Origin: Paenibacillus sp. FSL R7-0345
GTDB lineage: Bacteria > Bacillota > Bacilli > Paenibacillales > Paenibacillaceae
NCBI RefSeq assembly: GCF_038595055.1
Contig: NZ_CP152002.1
Location: 5,376,501 to 5,440,500 of the forward strand
Direction of reading: 5' to 3'
DNA length: 64,000 nt
Within the stretch, counting starts at the first letter, position 1, and every line of letters starts with the position of its first letter. Positions 40,117 to 49,827 of the stretch are shown here, piece by piece. A program made the translations under genes and the position numbers. Under the pieces are notes generated by a model. The model searched no databases. It was given only the letters and a program-made list of their open reading frames with translations, and was not told where the DNA came from.

Positions 40117-41862
40117 ATGGTCAGGCGTGCGAATCTATTTGTCAAAATGGTTGCGATTCTGTTCTCTCTCATTTTAGTAACACTCTTATTCTACGGCTTG
40201 TCGTACCGCAAGGATATCGGTGTCATTACGGACCAGATCAAAACAACCGATTTGAATCATCTGGAGTTTCTGACTCAGCAGATGGACAACAATATCAACC
40301 AGCTGGCAGGCAGCATGTATGCCCTTCAAAGAGATCCGACTATCCGTGACTATGAGCAGATTCAGCAGCTGGGCCACCTTATTGATCCTGCCCAGACCGT
40401 AATGACTGTCTTGGAGAAGCTTTCCCTGCAGACCAGCTCCAGCACGTGGGAGAACCGGATTGTCCTGTACAAGCCGCTCAGCGGTGAGACCCTGGGGTCG
40501 GATTCTTCACTGTCATTCGATGCCTCGGTCCTGGAAAAGCCGCTGCATCCGGGCTGGGAATATATTCCCGAAGGCAAGGGCAGCAATGAAGCCGGCTTCC
40601 GGCTGCTTCTGTCCGATCCGGTCGAGGACAAGGGCAATCCCCGGCAGGCCGAGCTGCTGATGTCCATGTATTTTCCCGTATCCAATATTGAGCGGATGTT
40701 CGATACGTACCAGTCGCAAAACAAAGGTGACACCTTCCTGTACCATCCGGCTTACGGGGTCATTCTCTCCCGTCATACCGACAGGGAGTTGGCCAGGCAG
40801 ATCATTACAGCCGCGGAGCCTCTGGCAGGCCATGAGACTTCAGATATTTTCAACCTTAAGGAAGGCAGCTTTCTCGTCAGCTCAGTCCCGTCCTCGGCGG
40901 TTACCTGGCAGGTCATTCATTATTCGCCTCTCGAACAGATTTTACAGCCTATCCAGAGCAGCCGTTACACTTTTCTTACAGGCTCGGTCATCCTTTTGGT
41001 CATGAGTCTGCTGTTTTCCCTTCAGCTCTACCGCCAGGTACAGCGTCCTGTAAGCCTCTTGCTGCGTTCCCTCAACAGAATGAAGGAAGGACGCTGGTCT
41101 ACCCGGATTCATGCCAGGACCAATCCCGAGTTCACGATGCTTAACGAAGAATTCAATGAAATGGCGGAAAAAATCCAAGCGCTGATTGAACAGGTCTATC
41201 TGGAGCAGCTCCAGGCCAAAGATGCCCATCTGAAGCAGCTTCAATCACAGATCAATCCGCATTTTCTCTATAACTGCCTGTTTTTTATCAAAAGCAAGGC
41301 CGTTGTCGGCGATACAGCCTCGGTAGAAGCCATGGCTCTTAATCTTGGGGAATATTACCGTTATATCACCAGAGTCGACCATTCTCTCACAACGCTTGAG
41401 GATGAGCTGAAGCTGTTGGAGAATTACCTGGAGATTCAGAATCTAAGGAAACAGCGGCTCTGTTATACGATGGATATCGCCGGTGAATTGCTGGGCATGC
41501 AGATCCCCCGGCTGCTGATTCAGCCCTTGGTCGAGAACAGCATTATTCACGGGATTGAGAAAAAAATCGGACAGGGCTTCATCCGGATCACGGCCAGCCA
41601 AACGCCTTCTGCGGTTACAGTCACTGTAGAGGATAACGGAGCAGGTATGACCGGTGAGGCGATTGCCTCATTGCAGGCCAGATTGTCCGAACAGACACGC
41701 GAAGACGGAGGCTGCGGCCTCTGGAACATCCAGCAGCGCCTTAAATATCACTACGGCAATTCCTCCGGCCTGCTGATCTCCCCCTCCCCCGAAGGAGGAC
41801 TAATAATCACTCTCTGTATGGAGAAGAAAGAGGAACACCATGCACCAAATTCTACTGGTTGA
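40117..41862 (+). CDS. sensor histidine kinase, YesM type
   Basis: A 581-residue kinase: first membrane segment at about 8-28, an extracytoplasmic cache-like sensor domain (about 30-283), a second segment (284-305), a HAMP linker, and a His_kinase domain with the phospho-acceptor H382 in QINPHFLYNCLFF, then an HATPase domain with QPLVENSIIHG and VEDNGAGM. This is the YesM/LytS-like layout common in carbohydrate control of Paenibacillus. A long open frame continues upstream to 39862, but the ATG at 40117 follows AGGATGA and begins the protein proper. It overlaps the response regulator gene by 23 bases. Confidence 0.93.
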   Translation: MVRRANLFVKMVAILFSLILVTLLFYGLSYRKDIGVITDQIKTTDLNHLEFLTQQMDNNINQLAGSMYALQRDPTIRDYEQIQQLGHLIDPAQTVMTVLEKLSLQTSSSTWENRIVLYKPLSGETLGSDSSLSFDASVLEKPLHPGWEYIPEGKGSNEAGFRLLLSDPVEDKGNPRQAELLMSMYFPVSNIERMFDTYQSQNKGDTFLYHPAYGVILSRHTDRELARQIITAAEPLAGHETSDIFNLKEGSFLVSSVPSSAVTWQVIHYSPLEQILQPIQSSRYTFLTGSVILLVMSLLFSLQLYRQVQRPVSLLLRSLNRMKEGRWSTRIHARTNPEFTMLNEEFNEMAEKIQALIEQVYLEQLQAKDAHLKQLQSQINPHFLYNCLFFIKSKAVVGDTASVEAMALNLGEYYRYITRVDHSLTTLEDELKLLENYLEIQNLRKQRLCYTMDIAGELLGMQIPRLLIQPLVENSIIHGIEKKIGQGFIRITASQTPSAVTVTVEDNGAGMTGEAIASLQARLSEQTREDGGCGLWNIQQRLKYHYGNSSGLLISPSPEGGLIITLCMEKKEEHHAPNSTG

Positions 41863-43450
41863 TGATGAGCCGTATGTTGTCGACGATCTGTCTATCTCCC
41901 TTCCCTGGACCGAGATGGGCTTCGGGCTGGTTCACAAAGCCTACTCCGGGTACGAGGCTCTTGATCTGCTTCAGCGTTATCCGATTGATATTGTAGTAAC
42001 GGATATCAATATGCCGGAGATCTCCGGCATTGAACTGATAGCGTCCATCCGCAGCCGCTGGAAGCATATCCGGGTCGTTATGCTGACCGGTTATGCCGAA
42101 TTCGAATATGCCCGCAAAGCGATTGAGGAGCAGGCCAGCGCTTATTATCTGCTGAAGCCGATTGCCAATGACCAGCTGGTTGCTGTCATCGCCAAGCTCC
42201 AGAATGAGCTGCGCGGCGAATGGGAGGCTTGGTCCTCCTACCAGCGGACGATGCAGACCTTCCGCGAGCACCTTCCTCTGCTCCGCGACCGTCTGCTCGG
42301 CGATCTGCTGCAGGGACGTAAGCTTTCGGGGCCGCAGCTGCAGGAACGGCTGGCACAGTTCGATCTGCCGCTCTCTACCAGCCAGCCGGTATGCCTTGCA
42401 GTTGTCAGACCCGAGGAATTTTTCCGTCGCCAGGACATGCACAGCATGCTGCTGTTTGAATATGCGATCATTAATATTGCGCAGGAGCTGTTTCAGGACC
42501 GGTTCCGCATCTGGTCCTGTAAGGATGTCCATGATTATCTTGTATTTCTGCTTCAGCCAAGAGAGGATATCGAATCCGGCAGCAATCCGGGCGATGAGGT
42601 AGCCCAGGGCGCCTACCAGCTGCAGAATCATGTCAGCACGCTGATTGGAGGCGGACTGTCCGTTGTCACTACAGGCTGGGGAACTTTCCCGGATCAGGTC
42701 TATTCTCTCTACCAGTCCGCTATCTCTGCCATCCGCCAGCATATCGGCAGCGAAACCGGTATTTATCTGGATGCCACTGACAAAAGCGTTGCCCAGTCAG
42801 TTGAGATTCTCCAGCCGCTCTATGAGCCCCCGCTGCTCTCACATATGTTTGAGGCGAATAATTGGAAGGGAATTGAAGACAAGCTGAATGCCATTACAGC
42901 AGAGCTGGGCCGCAATCCGGACCGCTCACTGGAGCATATCCACGAAGCCCGCCTGCATCTGGAAACGGCATTCTATTATTTTGCCCACAAGAACAATAAA
43001 ATGCTGAGCGAGATTGTAGGCAATCCGCTGCTGGAGCAGCCTCCCTTCCAGACGCCGGACAAGCTGCGGGAATGGGCGCTCCACGTCATTCTCCTCCTGA
43101 GAGAGCATTTTGAATCAGAGCGCCGGGACAGCCGTACTGTGCTGATCCAAAGCGTCCATGAATATATCAACAGCAACCTGCACTATGTCTCACTCCAGGC
43201 CATTGCCGATCATGTGCAGATGCATCCGGTCTATCTGTCCAAAATGTACAAGCTGGAGACAGGCAAACGAATCAGCGACTATATCGGTCAGGCCAAGATG
43301 GAAAAAGCGGCGTATCTGCTGATTCATACGCCGCTCAAAATATATGAGGTTTCCGCTGAGCTGGGTTATTCCAATGCCCATTATTTCATCAAGCTTTTTA
43401 AAGAATATACCGGAATGACCCCGCAGGATTACCGCGATCGGGCATTGTAG
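41840..43450 (+). CDS. response regulator with AraC-type DNA-binding domain, YesN type
   Basis: A 536-residue regulator. The receiver domain (1-120) has the acidic pocket VDDE, phospho-acceptor D55 (VVTDINMPE), T in VVMLTGYAEF and K in YYLLKPI. A long middle region of about 300 residues follows, and the C-terminal AraC-type double helix-turn-helix (about 435-536) ends with VSAELGYSNAHYFIKLFKEYTGMTPQDYRDR, the family signature. It partners the preceding kinase by overlap. Likely targets are the beta-glucan genes on either side, by inference. It converges on the phosphorylase gene with only 5 bases between stops and no terminator. Confidence 0.94.
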   Translation: MHQILLVDDEPYVVDDLSISLPWTEMGFGLVHKAYSGYEALDLLQRYPIDIVVTDINMPEISGIELIASIRSRWKHIRVVMLTGYAEFEYARKAIEEQASAYYLLKPIANDQLVAVIAKLQNELRGEWEAWSSYQRTMQTFREHLPLLRDRLLGDLLQGRKLSGPQLQERLAQFDLPLSTSQPVCLAVVRPEEFFRRQDMHSMLLFEYAIINIAQELFQDRFRIWSCKDVHDYLVFLLQPREDIESGSNPGDEVAQGAYQLQNHVSTLIGGGLSVVTTGWGTFPDQVYSLYQSAISAIRQHIGSETGIYLDATDKSVAQSVEILQPLYEPPLLSHMFEANNWKGIEDKLNAITAELGRNPDRSLEHIHEARLHLETAFYYFAHKNNKMLSEIVGNPLLEQPPFQTPDKLREWALHVILLLREHFESERRDSRTVLIQSVHEYINSNLHYVSLQAIADHVQMHPVYLSKMYKLETGKRISDYIGQAKMEKAAYLLIHTPLKIYEVSAELGYSNAHYFIKLFKEYTGMTPQDYRDRAL

Positions 43451-43455
43451 CCTTC

Positions 43456-46428
43456 TTAGCTTTCAAACCGGAGCTCTACCTCATGGTCGAGACCGTCATC
43501 AGCAGCCGGCACGAGCCCTGCCTCAAGCATACGGCCGTCGAGCGTCAGATTGGCCATGCCGTCCTGCATCCGGCTGAAGCCCTCCGGTTTGGTGATCCGA
43601 ATCCGGTACGAAGAGCCGCCCAGCTTCAACGTGTAGGCCAATTCTGTCTGCTCCTCCCGCAGAATCGGATTGAGTGCGATTCCCTGCGCCGTATACTCAA
43701 TACCAAGCGCCTCCATCAGCGAGAGCGTGAGCCAGGTCGAGGTGCCGCTAAGCATCGGGCCGATGTTCTCACCGGTCTCGCTGTTGTTGTATTGCGTGCA
43801 GAATCTTGGATTTCCGCAGACTGCAAACGGATCAGCCATCGTTTTGAAGGGCAGAATCCGGTCCAGCAGCCAATAGCCGAAGCGTCCCAGTTCAGCGGCA
43901 AGCTCTGTATCCGCCACCTCCTTGGCCCCCTTGAACATTGCTGCAGCGGCCATCATGCAGGCATGCTTGAATACGCCCCCGTTCTCACGGTCCCCCGGAA
44001 AATACTCGTCGGAAGCTGTATGGGAGGATACCCGCCCCAGTGCAACAGGCGACACCAGCTTCAAGCCGTAAGGGGTCATAAGCTGTGACTTTATTGGGTT
44101 CAGCATGACATTGATCTGTGATTCATCCGCACAGCCGGACAGAATGCTCCAGGAGAAGGAATTCAGGAAATAAGAACCGCTGGCGGCCGGATCGGCCGAG
44201 AGGCCGTCTCCGGCAGCACCCAAATAGGTATATTTGCCGTCAGCATAGCGGTTGAACAGCACGCGCGCGAAGAAATCGTCCTTCCAGGCATGCTCTTGGA
44301 TACGTCCCCTCAGCTCTTCCCCGAAACGGTCAAGCTCCGCGGCATAATCCGTTTCTCCCTTCCGGACAGCCAGGACAGACAGCTCATCTACAGCCACCTT
44401 GAGCAGAAAAGCATTCATGACGCTCTCAGAATAATCGCTTTCCAGCGGATCGCCGAATTCTCCGCCTGCTTCCAGCTGCTTCCGGTAACGCTCTTCCTTG
44501 GCAGGTCCGTTCAGATACGTATCATCCAGCTTCAGACAGTCGTTCCAGTCGGCGTAGTCCAGCAGCGGAAGCCCGTGCCGGCCCACCGAAATCCGGCCCG
44601 AATAGACAATAATTGCCTTCAAAGTCTCAAAGACCGGCCGGCTGGATTCTTGTCCCGCCACCGGGCAGGTTTCGTCCAGGAATCCGAGATCGCCTGTCAG
44701 CATTACGTAACGGTAGACCGCCTGAACAAGCCATAAGGCATCGTCGGACCATTTACCGGGCTCCTTGCCGTTCCAGAAGAAATTGTGATAGGCATAGCCC
44801 AGACCGAATACCATGCCGGTCCATTCCTTCAGGAGACTCTTCACCAGGCCGCTTCTTCCCATACTGGTAAAATAGTACATCGAGGCGTACAAATCCTGGA
44901 TCTCACGGAAGCCTATTTCCCTGTACCCTTTTTGTGTCTGGCAGAAGGAGCGTGAGACAAAGGACTGGTAGAGCACCTGAAAAGGCAGATTGCGGTTGAC
45001 GAATACATCGAAATTTTCATCACCGGAGGCTATCTGCAGGAACTTGCCATACTCACGCACGAAGCCGGCTGATTCGGCCAGCGCCATTTCTGCCGCGCTG
45101 CGGGCAGAGAACCGGTCAATCAGCGCCCCTACCTCGTCTGCAAGCACTGTGTCGTTCCAAGGCGCACCGCTCTTGTCGGAGACAAGGCCGGTCAGCTGGT
45201 CGACAGCTGCCTTAGCTCCTGACGGAATAGAAACCTCACCTGCTACAGCGAAGAAGCCGGGTCCCTTGCGCTGCAGAATGCTGCTTAGCCTGAGCGCACC
45301 AGCCGGGCGGTGCAGAGAGCCCGTACCGACAAATTCATTGTAGCTGAGGCAGTATTCGCGCGGCAGCACAGCTCCGTTATTCCCGTGAATAATCATGGTG
45401 TGAAAGCGCAGATCATGCTTCCCGCCTTCCGGATAATAATCGGGACTGACAGCCGCCACCGCTCCGGCGGAATCCTGGAGCACGCCGCCCTGCATAATGA
45501 TATTGCTGTACAGCACATCCTCAAACAGGGCTCCGGGAGCAGCGGAGCCAAACATTCCGGTATAGACAATCCGCAGACGGCGTTCAGCTTCTCCGAGATT
45601 CACCAGCTCGATCCGCTGTGCTTCTGTTGCCAGAGGCATACCTTCCGAGTGAGGGAGGATAAAGATGGTCCGGGTTATCTCCAGACCGCAGCGGGTCCGG
45701 TAGGTGATAACCGTTGCATTCTGTGAATGCCGGCAGACCGCCGATTCAATGCCTTCGTCTCCAGGGTCCGCAGAATAGAAGATCTGCTTCCCTTCCTCGA
45801 ATAAATAGAATTGCCGGTTAGCCGGGAAGCCGTTCTCCTCCTGGCGCATATCCCAGCGTGTCGCCAGAACCTGGGTTGCGGCGTGTGAGCGGAAGCTCCC
45901 GCCACCCAGACGGTCAACAACGCTTTTTGGGGTGGTCTGCAGCGGATGAGGGAAGCTGAGACGGTTGCCCAAGAGCAGATTGACCGCAAAGTGCGGACCC
46001 GGAACAGGTGCCCTCAGGTCGATTACATGCTCTCCCTCAGCGTTAAGCGTCCCTGCCCAGCCCGGTGCAGCTCGCAGCAGCTCCAGCGCCTCCGCTGACG
46101 CAGCCTCCGGAATTTCTATGGTCTGCTCCTCACTCCCCGCACCCCTGATAGATAAAGACAGCTTAGTTCCCCCGCTGTTGATGGCGAACAGAGCGGATGC
46201 ACCGGCTTGCGCCGGGAGCAGAGCAGCTATCGCCGGCAGCTTGAGCAATTCCTGAATGGCGGGGAGCCTAAACGGCAAGCCGGCTATCCCTACAGCCCCC
46301 CGCCGTTCTGAATCGGTAAAGAGTGCGCTGACGTTCTCTCCGGTGCCGATCCGGTCGGCAAACACTTGTCTCAGAATATCTTCGGCCGAGGCGTTGGTCT
46401 CTCTTGCGGTATTCCAATTTAGCAACAT
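43456..46428 (-). CDS. GH94/GH161-type inverting glycoside phosphorylase
   Basis: A 990-residue cytoplasmic enzyme with an N-terminal beta-sandwich (about 1-330), a linker, and an alpha/alpha-barrel. The general acid is expected in LLDYADWNDCLKLDD; RENGGVFKHACMMAAAAMF and SGTSTWLTLSLMEALGIE are also typical of cellobiose/laminaribiose phosphorylases. No signal peptide. These enzymes use phosphate to release glucose 1-phosphate from short beta-glucans. The context with GH16 enzymes suggests beta-1,3-oligoglucans; GH94 and GH161 cannot be told apart here. The ATG at 46428 has AAGGGTG upstream; a longer start at 46449 is less likely. It is the last gene of the ABC operon. Confidence 0.85.
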   Translation of the reverse strand: MLLNWNTARETNASAEDILRQVFADRIGTGENVSALFTDSERRGAVGIAGLPFRLPAIQELLKLPAIAALLPAQAGASALFAINSGGTKLSLSIRGAGSEEQTIEIPEAASAEALELLRAAPGWAGTLNAEGEHVIDLRAPVPGPHFAVNLLLGNRLSFPHPLQTTPKSVVDRLGGGSFRSHAATQVLATRWDMRQEENGFPANRQFYLFEEGKQIFYSADPGDEGIESAVCRHSQNATVITYRTRCGLEITRTIFILPHSEGMPLATEAQRIELVNLGEAERRLRIVYTGMFGSAAPGALFEDVLYSNIIMQGGVLQDSAGAVAAVSPDYYPEGGKHDLRFHTMIIHGNNGAVLPREYCLSYNEFVGTGSLHRPAGALRLSSILQRKGPGFFAVAGEVSIPSGAKAAVDQLTGLVSDKSGAPWNDTVLADEVGALIDRFSARSAAEMALAESAGFVREYGKFLQIASGDENFDVFVNRNLPFQVLYQSFVSRSFCQTQKGYREIGFREIQDLYASMYYFTSMGRSGLVKSLLKEWTGMVFGLGYAYHNFFWNGKEPGKWSDDALWLVQAVYRYVMLTGDLGFLDETCPVAGQESSRPVFETLKAIIVYSGRISVGRHGLPLLDYADWNDCLKLDDTYLNGPAKEERYRKQLEAGGEFGDPLESDYSESVMNAFLLKVAVDELSVLAVRKGETDYAAELDRFGEELRGRIQEHAWKDDFFARVLFNRYADGKYTYLGAAGDGLSADPAASGSYFLNSFSWSILSGCADESQINVMLNPIKSQLMTPYGLKLVSPVALGRVSSHTASDEYFPGDRENGGVFKHACMMAAAAMFKGAKEVADTELAAELGRFGYWLLDRILPFKTMADPFAVCGNPRFCTQYNNSETGENIGPMLSGTSTWLTLSLMEALGIEYTAQGIALNPILREEQTELAYTLKLGGSSYRIRITKPEGFSRMQDGMANLTLDGRMLEAGLVPAADDGLDHEVELRFES

Positions 46429-46456
46429 CGATTTCACCCTTCCTGGCATTCGCGGA

Positions 46457-47314
46457 TCAGCCCTTGACGGCGCCCGCGGTCATACCGCTGATAAAGTACT
46501 TCTGCGTCATGAAGAATACAACCATAACCGGCACAGTCACGACAGTCGAAGCCGCCATCAGCAGATCGTAGCGGGTATTGTACTGTCCGACAAACAAGCG
46601 GATACCGACCGGAATCGTCTGGACATCAGAGCTGGTGGTAAGCACCCAGGCAAAGAGGAGCTCATCCCACGCCGTTAGGAAGATAAAGATGCCGGTCGCA
46701 ATGATGCCGGGTACGGACAGCGGCAGAATGATTTTGTAAAAAGCCTGAAATTTGGAGCAGCCGTCAATGGCTGCGGACTCCTCCAGATCTCTTGGGATGG
46801 AGACAAAGAAACCGCGCATGATCCAGATACTGATCGGCGTATAAAACGCCGTATAGACAAGAATCATCCCCCAGTACGTATTGATCATCGGTAAGCCGAA
46901 CGTATTTTTAATCCACAGGAACATCAGGTAAATCGGGAACAGGAACATAATACCCGGGATAAGCTGGGTGGATATGATACTCATGCTGAACGCCTTCGAT
47001 CCCGGAAAATCAAACCGGGCGAGCGCATATCCGGCCAGAACGGCAAAGGAGCCGGCCAGCAGGGTTGTTGCGCCGCAGATCAGCAGACTGTTCCGGAAAT
47101 AAATAGCAAAATTCACTGTGTCCCACATGTTAATATAATTGACCCACTGCGGCTTCGTCAGGCTGAAGCTTGTGATGCCGTTCAAAATCTGGTCGTTGGA
47201 GTGCAAGGAGGTAAAGATCATCCAAATGATCGGGAAGATCGTCACGATGACAATCAGCCAGGTCAGTGATGTCAGCAGAAACGAAGAGACAGAACGTTTT
47301 CTATGTGTACTCAT
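46457..47314 (-). CDS. carbohydrate ABC transporter permease, MalG-like
   Basis: A 285-residue inner-membrane permease with six predicted helices. The EAA loop reads EESAAIDGCSKFQAFYKIILPLSVPG, the site that contacts the ATPase. RSVSSFLLTSLTWLIVIVTI begins helix 1. It partners the MalF-like permease encoded just upstream, overlapping by ATGA (47311-47314), and the binding protein before that. No ATPase is encoded in the locus, so a shared MsmX-type ATPase must serve it, as is usual in Bacilli. The likely substrate is beta-gluco-oligosaccharide, from the neighbouring phosphorylase. Confidence 0.93.
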   Translation of the reverse strand: MSTHRKRSVSSFLLTSLTWLIVIVTIFPIIWMIFTSLHSNDQILNGITSFSLTKPQWVNYINMWDTVNFAIYFRNSLLICGATTLLAGSFAVLAGYALARFDFPGSKAFSMSIISTQLIPGIMFLFPIYLMFLWIKNTFGLPMINTYWGMILVYTAFYTPISIWIMRGFFVSIPRDLEESAAIDGCSKFQAFYKIILPLSVPGIIATGIFIFLTAWDELLFAWVLTTSSDVQTIPVGIRLFVGQYNTRYDLLMAASTVVTVPVMVVFFMTQKYFISGMTAGAVKG

Positions 47315-48291
47315 TGGGCATTCAACTCCGATCTAAAGGCGCGGTACCATACGCCGACAACCATCAGCATTACGAACATCAGCATCATTGAAGCGGCAGA
47401 GCCGGAACCAAACGACCAATAGCCAAAGGATTGGCGGGTTAAGGCAGTCATCAGGAGGTCTCCCCATTCTCCCGGATATCCGGCACCGTTACCGAACATC
47501 GTGGAAACGATATTGTAGGAGTAGACATTATTAATGATCTGGAACAAGAGCTGTACTGCAATGACCGGTTTGAGCATGGGCAGTGTTATATTCCAGAACT
47601 GGCGGAGCTTATTGGCACCGTCAATTGTAGCCGCTTCATAAATATCTTCAGGAATCGTCTGCAGTCCGGCCAGGAAAATGACCATCAGGAACGGCCAGCC
47701 CCGCCAGATGGTCGGGATAATAATCGCCCAGATGGTATTGGGTCCCAGCAGCCAGAATGGCTTGTCGTTGAAGATATGCAGGACATCGACCAGGAAATAG
47801 TTGATAATGCCGTTCTGCTGCCACATGAAGCCCCAGAGCACGCCGACAACATAAGACGGGATGACCCAGGGTAACAGCATAGCTGTGCGGGCAATGCCGC
47901 GGCCGGGAAAATCCCGGTTCAGCAGCATGGCCATCATCAGCCCCATAATCATTACACCAATTGTTACAATAACGGCATAGATGGCTGTGTTGCGAATTGC
48001 AAAATTCAGCCCCTGACGGACCGGATTATCGGAGTTAAACAGCAGTCCGATATAGTTGTCCATTCCCACAAACGGAGCTTTCAAGTATTTGACCAGCGTG
48101 AATTGGTTCAGCTTCAAAAATGACATCCAGATTCCCTGCAGCATCGGGAGCAAGTGCACCAGCATCATGAAGATGATAGTCGGCACCATTAGCATATAAG
48201 CGAACTTATTATCTTTGACCCGCTTTCGCCACAGTCCGCGCTTGCCGGAAGGGGCTTTTGCCGGAAGTTTATTTTCAGTATGGAGTCCCAT
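47311..48291 (-). CDS. carbohydrate ABC transporter permease, MalF-like
   Basis: A 326-residue permease with a basic cytoplasmic N-terminus (about 35 residues) and six membrane helices, starting with FAYMLMVPTIIFMMLVHLLPMLQ shortened as LMVPTIIFMMLVHLLPMLQ. The EAA loop is YEAATIDGANKLRQFWNITLPMLKPV. It overlaps the MalG-like gene by four bases. A GC hairpin separates it from the binding-protein gene upstream, which probably sets a lower level for the permeases. GCGAGGG lies upstream of the ATG. Confidence 0.93.
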   Translation of the reverse strand: MGLHTENKLPAKAPSGKRGLWRKRVKDNKFAYMLMVPTIIFMMLVHLLPMLQGIWMSFLKLNQFTLVKYLKAPFVGMDNYIGLLFNSDNPVRQGLNFAIRNTAIYAVIVTIGVMIMGLMMAMLLNRDFPGRGIARTAMLLPWVIPSYVVGVLWGFMWQQNGIINYFLVDVLHIFNDKPFWLLGPNTIWAIIIPTIWRGWPFLMVIFLAGLQTIPEDIYEAATIDGANKLRQFWNITLPMLKPVIAVQLLFQIINNVYSYNIVSTMFGNGAGYPGEWGDLLMTALTRQSFGYWSFGSGSAASMMLMFVMLMVVGVWYRAFRSELNAQ

Positions 48292-48314
48292 CTCTTATCC
48301 CTCGCTTTGTGTAT

Positions 48315-48350
48315 GAAAGAAACCGCCGTGCCCTGATCGCGCGGCGGCCT
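48315..48350 (-). terminator. intercistronic hairpin between binding protein and permeases
   Basis: CCGCCG (48323-48328) pairs with CGGCGG (48342-48347); on the minus strand TTTCTTTC follows. It lies after the binding-protein stop and before the permease start. It may be a partial terminator or an RNA-stabilising stem that gives more binding protein than permease. Confidence 0.65.
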
Positions 48351-48366
48351 CTCTGCATTCAAGTCG

Positions 48367-49764
48367 TTATTGATTAATAATAGCTTTGACTTCAGAAGCC
48401 GCGGAATCCAGCTCCTCCTTGATGCTCTCTTTGCTGTATTTGCCCTTTACGCCGGCAACAATATCCCAGACGTTAGCAAAATGCTTCTGCAGCGCCGTTT
48501 CCGTTGGGCCCCATTGCGGGATGGCCGGATACGTTCTGCCGTATTTGGTTGCTTCCGAGAATGCTTTCATGTTGGCATCCAGATCCGGTGATTCCAGAAG
48601 AGACAACTTTGCAGGGAGCTGACCGGATACCTGTGCATAGGCTTTCTGCGCCTCATCCGAGGTCAGGTATTTGATAACCTCCCAGGTGGCTTCCTTGTTC
48701 TTGGAGCCGCTGAACACGGTCAGCTCGCTGCCGCCGACAAAGGTTGCCTGTCCGCCGGGACCGGCCGGAAGCGGAGCTACCGCAAAGTTTTTGGCCGCCT
48801 TCTTGTCATCCATACCCCCGTTAGCTTTTGGTGTGGCAAAGTTCTTGGCGAGCCAAGGTCCGGAGATGATTACCGCTGACTTGCCGTCGCCGAAATCGCT
48901 CTCAATCTGTGAAGAGTTCTTTTCAAGCGAAGACTTATCGACTAGGCCTTCATTCGCAAGCCCTGTGTAGAACATAACACCTTCCAGGCCCTTCTCTTCA
49001 TTGAAGACTACATTCTTGTTGTCCTCAGACAGAACGTCGCCGCCTGCCGCCCAGATCCATGGGAAGATGTTATGCACAACGTTCCAGTCGTTTTTACCCG
49101 GAAGTCCCAGTGCAGCGATCTTCTTGCCGTCCACTGTTTGTCCGTTCACTGCTTCCAGCGCGCTCTTGAAGGAATCCCAATCCTTGAACGCGGTTTCCGT
49201 ATTTACCCCGGCCTGCTCAAATACATCAGTCCGGTAGTAGATCGCCCGTGCATCAACAAACCAAGGGATGCCGTATACCTCGCTGTCACCCGCGATGGAT
49301 GTCGTTTTCCAGATAGCCGGCAGGAAGGCTTCGGCACCGCCCACGTCAGCCACTTTATCGGTCACCTTGTCAATGCCGCCCATGCTGGCAATTGCCGGTA
49401 CCCAGGTCGATCCAAGCTGAAGAATATCGGGGCCTTCACCGCTTGTAGCCGCGGTTGTGATCTTGGTCCAGGCGGAGCCCCAGTCCAGGACGGTTACTTT
49501 TACAGTGACATTCGGATGCTCTTTCAGGTACGGATCAAGGGTCTGAAGGAAGTCCGCATCCGGTTTGGGACTGTTCGGCATCACCCAGGCATTCAAGGTA
49601 ACCGGCTTTGTACTTGGGGCCGCAGATGCCGTAGCCTCGCTGGATCCTTTCTGCTCTCCTCCGTTGTTAGAAGAATTTGAAGAATTGTTATTGCCTCCGC
49701 AACCGCTGACGGCCAATGAAAATGCCATAAGCAGCGCACTGATGGATACCGCTGTCTTTTTCAC
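48367..49764 (-). CDS. sugar ABC transporter substrate-binding lipoprotein
   Basis: A 465-residue family 1 binding protein. The signal peptide MKKTAVSISALLMAFSLAVS ends in the lipobox SGCGG, then an Asn/Ser/Gly spacer tethers the protein to the membrane. The body has NVTVKVTVLDWGSAWTKITT, GEGPDILQLGSTWVPAIA and GKSAVIISGPWLAKNF, typical of MalE-like proteins. Translation starts at a GTG at 49764, with GGGGGAG seven bases upstream. It heads the run binding protein, two permeases, phosphorylase, and probably captures the oligosaccharides made by the S-layer-anchored GH16 enzyme encoded upstream. Confidence 0.94.
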   Translation of the reverse strand: MKKTAVSISALLMAFSLAVSGCGGNNNSSNSSNNGGEQKGSSEATASAAPSTKPVTLNAWVMPNSPKPDADFLQTLDPYLKEHPNVTVKVTVLDWGSAWTKITTAATSGEGPDILQLGSTWVPAIASMGGIDKVTDKVADVGGAEAFLPAIWKTTSIAGDSEVYGIPWFVDARAIYYRTDVFEQAGVNTETAFKDWDSFKSALEAVNGQTVDGKKIAALGLPGKNDWNVVHNIFPWIWAAGGDVLSEDNKNVVFNEEKGLEGVMFYTGLANEGLVDKSSLEKNSSQIESDFGDGKSAVIISGPWLAKNFATPKANGGMDDKKAAKNFAVAPLPAGPGGQATFVGGSELTVFSGSKNKEATWEVIKYLTSDEAQKAYAQVSGQLPAKLSLLESPDLDANMKAFSEATKYGRTYPAIPQWGPTETALQKHFANVWDIVAGVKGKYSKESIKEELDSAASEVKAIINQ

Positions 49765-49827
49765 AATAAATCTCCCCCATTGTCATTTGAAGATCAGGGA
49801 GAACGGCTGCCCGTCCCCCATACTCTG

